Notes under the pieces: generated by a model | The model's input: only the letters and a program-made list of their open reading frames with translations | The model's database searches: none | Told to the model about the DNA's origin: nothing | NCBI GenBank assembly: GCA_009760855.2 | Contig: WPIO01000048.1 | Coordinates: 1,556,001 to 1,620,000, forward strand | DNA length: 64,000 bases | DNA from: Cristatella mucedo | Lineage: Eukaryota; Bryozoa; Phylactolaemata; Cristatellidae | Direction: 5' to 3' | Position numbers and translations under genes: made by a program | Part shown: positions 61,501 through 64,000 of the stretch, in pieces | Numbering within the stretch: position 1 is the stretch's first letter | How the letters are laid out: the number at the start of each line of letters is the position of its first letter

Positions 61501-63642
61501 TTCATCATCACTGCTGCTAATTATCAGCTGCCTGGGTACGATAGAGCAAAGCTGACCATACGGTGCCGATCCTGCCTGGACCGACTCAAGCTCAACTTGT
61601 CTGCTAGCTTGGGTGCTGCACAGCATGCCACTCTCAGCCTGAAGCAGTGGTGCCAGCGGGTTTGAGGTAGGCTGAAGTTCACTCAGATCTTTCTGGTGGA
61701 TTATTTTTTCACAGGGAACATTCGAATCCTCAGCTTCAGCAGCAATGCGGGTGTCACCATCCAGGGTATTATCCTGTGGGTTAAGAGTTTGCAATGATTC
61801 GTCTTGAATATTGGTTTTTATGGGATGGTTCTTGTCTCCAGGCTGACAGTTATGTAGAAATACCGTTGGTAAATTTCCACACTCCAACTGGTTTTCAAGT
61901 TGCAAGACAAGGTCATCATCATCACCACTATGACCATCAGTCAGATTTGTGCAGTCGGTTCCAACAACAGTCGCAAAATCATCTAAATTATTGCAGCCCT
62001 TCTCGAGTTGCAAACTGCTAGTGTACACATTGCCATGGTCACTTCTGTCGATGCTCATAGACGACTGTGAGCTATTAACTAGTGTCGACGCATCAGAACT
62101 TGTTTTCAGGCAGCATTTATCATCGTCCTCAGCACTCATCTTGGATTTTTCACCAGGAAATGTCAGGTTAATAGAGCTTTGTGGCATTTCTGTATCGCGA
62201 CATGCAGATTCCCCAGCATTAAATAGGCTGTGAGAAAAGGCCTTATCTTCAGAGCTGCAGTGAGTGCATTTATCCTGTGCTCTCGAGCCATACATCAGTA
62301 CGTCCATGATTATCCCGGGACAAATAGTCGTATCGTGCCGGGCACAACAGCTGCAATCTAGATCTGCATGTAAATCATCGGTGACGTTGCATAATTGCTC
62401 ACTTTCACTGGTTATTAGATGGCCTGCAGCTCTTGAAGTCGAATCGTCCGGGTTCATCACACCTGGCACAGTCGCATTGATGATGTAAGGTGAACCGGCT
62501 ATGGTTAACACCTGCTCACTACTACCGACTAACTCGATAGAGCCATTGTCCTCCAAAGGTACGACATCCAATGCAGCCTCTTCAGCAGCACCCTCTGCAG
62601 ACCATGAGCTGACTGCAGCCACGTAGCCTTCACTTTCAGCCCCTAATTCCAGAGTTCGATCACTGTCTGAAGGCGATGGTAGTTCAGGTGATGCAGGCAG
62701 TGTAGATTCAATGATCTCACACTCGATGTCGCTGCTTGACAGGGCCGATCTGATGGAGCTGCACGGGTCTTTATTTGAGATTGACTGTGGCCACTGCATC
62801 CTATCTTCTATCGGCACAGATAGTGGTACAACGATTGCAGCTGCCAGAACAGATTCGTCGAGGTCAGGGGCAACATAGCCATAAACTGAGGCAGGCATAT
62901 TGACGTCGCAAGGAGAAAACACCGGCTTGACAGCCATCAAAGTGGGATGAGGGGCCATGCAGGAGGAGTGGTCACCCCAGCTGTAGCTGCTCACACCGCC
63001 ACCGAGCAGCTGAGCATTGGAGGCAGTCGGGTTGGGCAGGTCATGCCTTGGATGCGTGCTAGGTGGAGTGGGCGAATGCAACAGGGCTTCAGGCGGCACC
63101 GAAGGGACCATTGTGTCATCCGGAAAATGACCGGTCGTTTTGTCAGGATAGTAAACTGAGGCAGGAAAACTGACAGGAGCAACAGCAGCAGCAGGGAGCT
63201 CTGCCTGACCAAAAGTCATCGTGCTGCTGCCATCGGACGGCGCCGCGGTGGCCTGCAGAAAGCCGCTGCACAAAGCCGGAGTACGGCTGCTGTTATCCTC
63301 AATGGCAGCCGTTGGGTTTGGAACACGCTCTGTCGATGAGAAGATGCCATCGACGCACACGAGTTTGACGCTGCCACTCCCATCTTGCCCAGTTGGCTGT
63401 GTCAGCCGGCTGCCCTCGGCGAAACACTTCGACTCCACCACGCCAACGTTGACGAGGTCGGCCGAGGACAATCCGACATTGCTTTGCCAAGCTTCATCGA
63501 GATGGACAACCGGAACCTCACAGCTCACGCCCTCAGCCAGGTCGTGCTCAGGACGAGAAGCATCACGGAGAACAACAGGAGCGTCAACTGCCTTGGGAAA
63601 GGAACAAGACATCTGGCGATAGCCAGCTGCAACACGGAAATG
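58513..63642 (-). CDS. Giant acidic Ser/Thr-rich exon, unknown protein
   Basis: One uninterrupted frame of about 1,710 codons, ending TAA after MQPSSRPA. Such a length cannot be chance. The product is rich in Ser, Thr, Asp, Glu and Ala, with acidic-serine clusters such as ISSSDDEVARAGSSLSSEES that would suit casein kinase 2. It has no recognisable fold, signal peptide or membrane helix. A Cys cluster (DCSCCARHDTTIC) lies near residue 435. I do not recognise the protein. The 5' border I propose is the CCGCAG acceptor just upstream of CAT at 63642, which keeps phase 0 with the exon at 63781-63989; an in-frame ATG also lies at 63612. A candidate poly(A) signal is at 57581. Function unknown; scaffold-like by composition only. 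Confidence 0.75.
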   Translation of the reverse strand, partial: HFRVAAGYRQMSCSFPKAVDAPVVLRDASRPEHDLAEGVSCEVPVVHLDEAWQSNVGLSSADLVNVGVVESKCFAEGSRLTQPTGQDGSGSVKLVCVDGIFSSTERVPNPTAAIEDNSSRTPALCSGFLQATAAPSDGSSTMTFGQAELPAAAVAPVSFPASVYYPDKTTGHFPDDTMVPSVPPEALLHSPTPPSTHPRHDLPNPTASNAQLLGGGVSSYSWGDHSSCMAPHPTLMAVKPVFSPCDVNMPASVYGYVAPDLDESVLAAAIVVPLSVPIEDRMQWPQSISNKDPCSSIRSALSSSDIECEIIESTLPASPELPSPSDSDRTLELGAESEGYVAAVSSWSAEGAAEEAALDVVPLEDNGSIELVGSSEQVLTIAGSPYIINATVPGVMNPDDSTSRAAGHLITSESEQLCNVTDDLHADLDCSCCARHDTTICPGIIMDVLMYGSRAQDKCTHCSSEDKAFSHSLFNAGESACRDTEMPQSSINLTFPGEKSKMSAEDDDKCCLKTSSDASTLVNSSQSSMSIDRSDHGNVYTSSLQLEKGCNNLDDFATVVGTDCTNLTDGHSGDDDDLVLQLENQLECGNLPTVFLHNCQPGDKNHPIKTNIQDESLQTLNPQDNTLDGDTRIAAEAEDSNVPCEKIIHQKDLSELQPTSNPLAPLLQAESGMLCSTQASRQVELESVQAGSAPYGQLCSIVPRQLIISSSDDEVARAGSSLSSEESMLLFFPQASAVESDGCAGVSGRFPLNQLYSHATVVAGEVPGTSIVGATTLHVVPEGTVMISATSAISFQSKCNEACSEAGGSEAEEGVAAKSDDTMQQTQAQEACQSDKASALVSDGHDCAENMGMHLIDGAQRIAKLCSRPDSLTCRFQDSVLLSDFTSTGALADSVSNPACQLISSCRSPPSTPVNPDDDPATCQLAEKNFVDGYSHLLAELRIDGVKMGASFQTYLSDDYMHSFQGQGVAQTSAAEQVDSNNAGPIQSNFLDEERTHARSVCMPHESSLDSADLSRGGVDSLSSSAAIAVQLAELEIPLDGESPCWTTAVALHAVMSSAETNVNSPQLHQPHSDQSLLEGHPRSIGEPNAYTCVAGWDYALESLQLLKSDDNLVKLDVARAFNDSGPDPALSCTTTSPLVTEGKEVVGSYTESKAIQNPCQDEPVPMQGADPLEIHNVREYGAVSDAAFCFALDSDQVQHSEHTSMNADSIASTPTYTECQNHDRDESSQVGTEKQSQTEHSAPHLETVTMQLYVCLTDCGTIPDLTTTGIVTISSTEAMLESAETIVPGYQNHGTRCHQPSQLTDNTSEVIADSYSSDYNTAHGYHANVGGLYSGCDRTSIFAGVASLQDSVPTARSTTTLVDSELSESAALANVSLLLQDKHFSCKLSSSAQNCTNLSDQHVSPTMASYDESLQSIADTPKQGGMQSDSVDKCVEGDDTTMTLKIPSVLNADTDSSSTLMPSAVASAVIVSPFDAIYTSEQTSSGLAVHSTTASTNGVSRSQSFETASEEIVLALIPSDPVAVREPVSPEVGAYPRQIELAKLSLDQTHEQSFHPELCSSSTTNHLPNESILALSSDIETTTKSCSSSRNDVSNDLRQHPGSLSDIEPFSSSAGVPSLEAADLSANEPISTETQPITNQQLAQIADIMFFTESEERQEADDNFTHTESAATADLLSGPTEVSGANGSGISGEQIAEHVDMQPSSRPA

Positions 63643-63702
63643 CTGCGGCAAAGTGGGCCCCCCACCGGCTCAGCAGCTGCCTGGCCTCGTCAGTAGTGAT
63701 CG

Positions 63703-63726
63703 CAGCAGCAGCAGCAGCAGCAGCAT
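63703..63726. repeat. (CAG)n trinucleotide repeat
   Basis: Seven to eight CAG units (CTG/GCT on the minus strand), in the proposed 138-bp intron of the minus gene. In one minus frame it codes polyalanine. Confidence 0.92.
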
Positions 63727-63780
63727 CTGGCTGGGAGCTAGAAGTAGCAGGCCTCAAGAAGGTGGTGGCAGCATGCTTAC

Positions 63781-63989
63781 CTTGCTTCCCACTCCTGACG
63801 GCTGATAGTCGCTGGCTTTTTGCGCTTCCAGCGACTTAAACTTGGACAGCACGCTCTGCGCCAGGCCGTTCTCCGGCAGCTCGTCTGCATCGTTGCGGTC
63901 TGTCGAGCTGATGACGCCCTCGGGCCTCGGTGCCGGCTCGTTCTCGTACTCGCCGCCGTTGGCCGCGGCCGCAGAGTCGCTGTAGGCAG
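63781..63989 (-). CDS. Upstream exon of the giant-exon gene
   Basis: On the minus strand, TTTTGCTTCAG is followed by 209 bp that end AGCAAG|GTAAGC. The frame reads AYSDSAAAANGGEYENE, later ADELPENGLAQSVLSKFKSL and EAQKASDYQPSGVGSK. The 'L-P-E-x-G-x-x-x-x-x-L-x-K-F' helix loosely recalls short motifs in actin-binding LIM proteins such as LIMA1, but this is too weak to name it. Further 5' exons lie beyond the window. It ends phase 0. Confidence 0.65.
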
Positions 63990-64000
63990 CTGAAGCAAAA

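Overview
The window is nuclear DNA from an animal. Evidence: multi-kilobase introns with GT/AG borders, a spliced membrane-channel gene, a metazoan-type tRNA-Trp, many L2-like non-LTR retrotransposons, tRNA-derived SINEs and long dinucleotide microsatellites. There is no bacterial-style gene packing. I cannot fix the species. A lophotrochozoan (flatworm or mollusc) is my best guess, at low confidence.

Positions 1068-39250 (+) are one gene for a transmembrane channel-like (TMC) protein. I rebuilt twelve coding exons, all too short or fragmented to stand out as open reading frames. Every splice phase matches its neighbour and the joined frame is open for 843 codons to a TGA at 39248-39250. The exons carry the TMC family signature (CWESYVGQQLYKL), the FTGAG...VFYG start of the second membrane segment, the ESYSP and CGPF motifs, and the IYY end of the last membrane segment. 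The 5' end (cytoplasmic N-terminus) is not visible and probably lies upstream of the window. The last exon adds an unusual GC-rich Ala/Gly/Pro/Arg tail of about 240 residues. Introns of 179 bp to 7.5 kb are filled with mobile elements.

Positions 39251-58500 hold the TMC 3' flank and an intergenic zone of decayed LINEs, SINEs, a Tc1/mariner relic, local tandem repeats, a tRNA-Trp gene (-) and long CA/TG/TA tracts. At 49579-49763 there is a 185-bp non-autonomous hAT element that matches the SPIN family, nested in an old LINE copy with a decayed 8-bp target duplication. SPIN elements are known for horizontal transfer between animal phyla.

Positions 58513-63989 (-) are the 3' part of a second gene. 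It has a 209-bp exon and a single, very large exon of about 5.1 kb coding for an acidic, Ser/Thr-rich, probably disordered protein that I do not recognise. The frame at the junction between the two exons is ambiguous next to a CAG/CTG repeat.

Two LINE families dominate the repeats. Family A has (ATT)n tails, a 3' stem-loop, and an endonuclease plus reverse transcriptase. Family B has (ACATT)n tails. All copies seen are truncated or frameshifted. A tRNA-derived SINE family occurs nine times, always in + orientation. One further SINE-like unit seems to share the family A LINE tail. I found no CRISPR, operon or other prokaryotic system. The most notable items are the SPIN-like element, the TMC gene with its odd tail, the giant disordered exon and a perfect 24-bp hairpin at 56280-56335.
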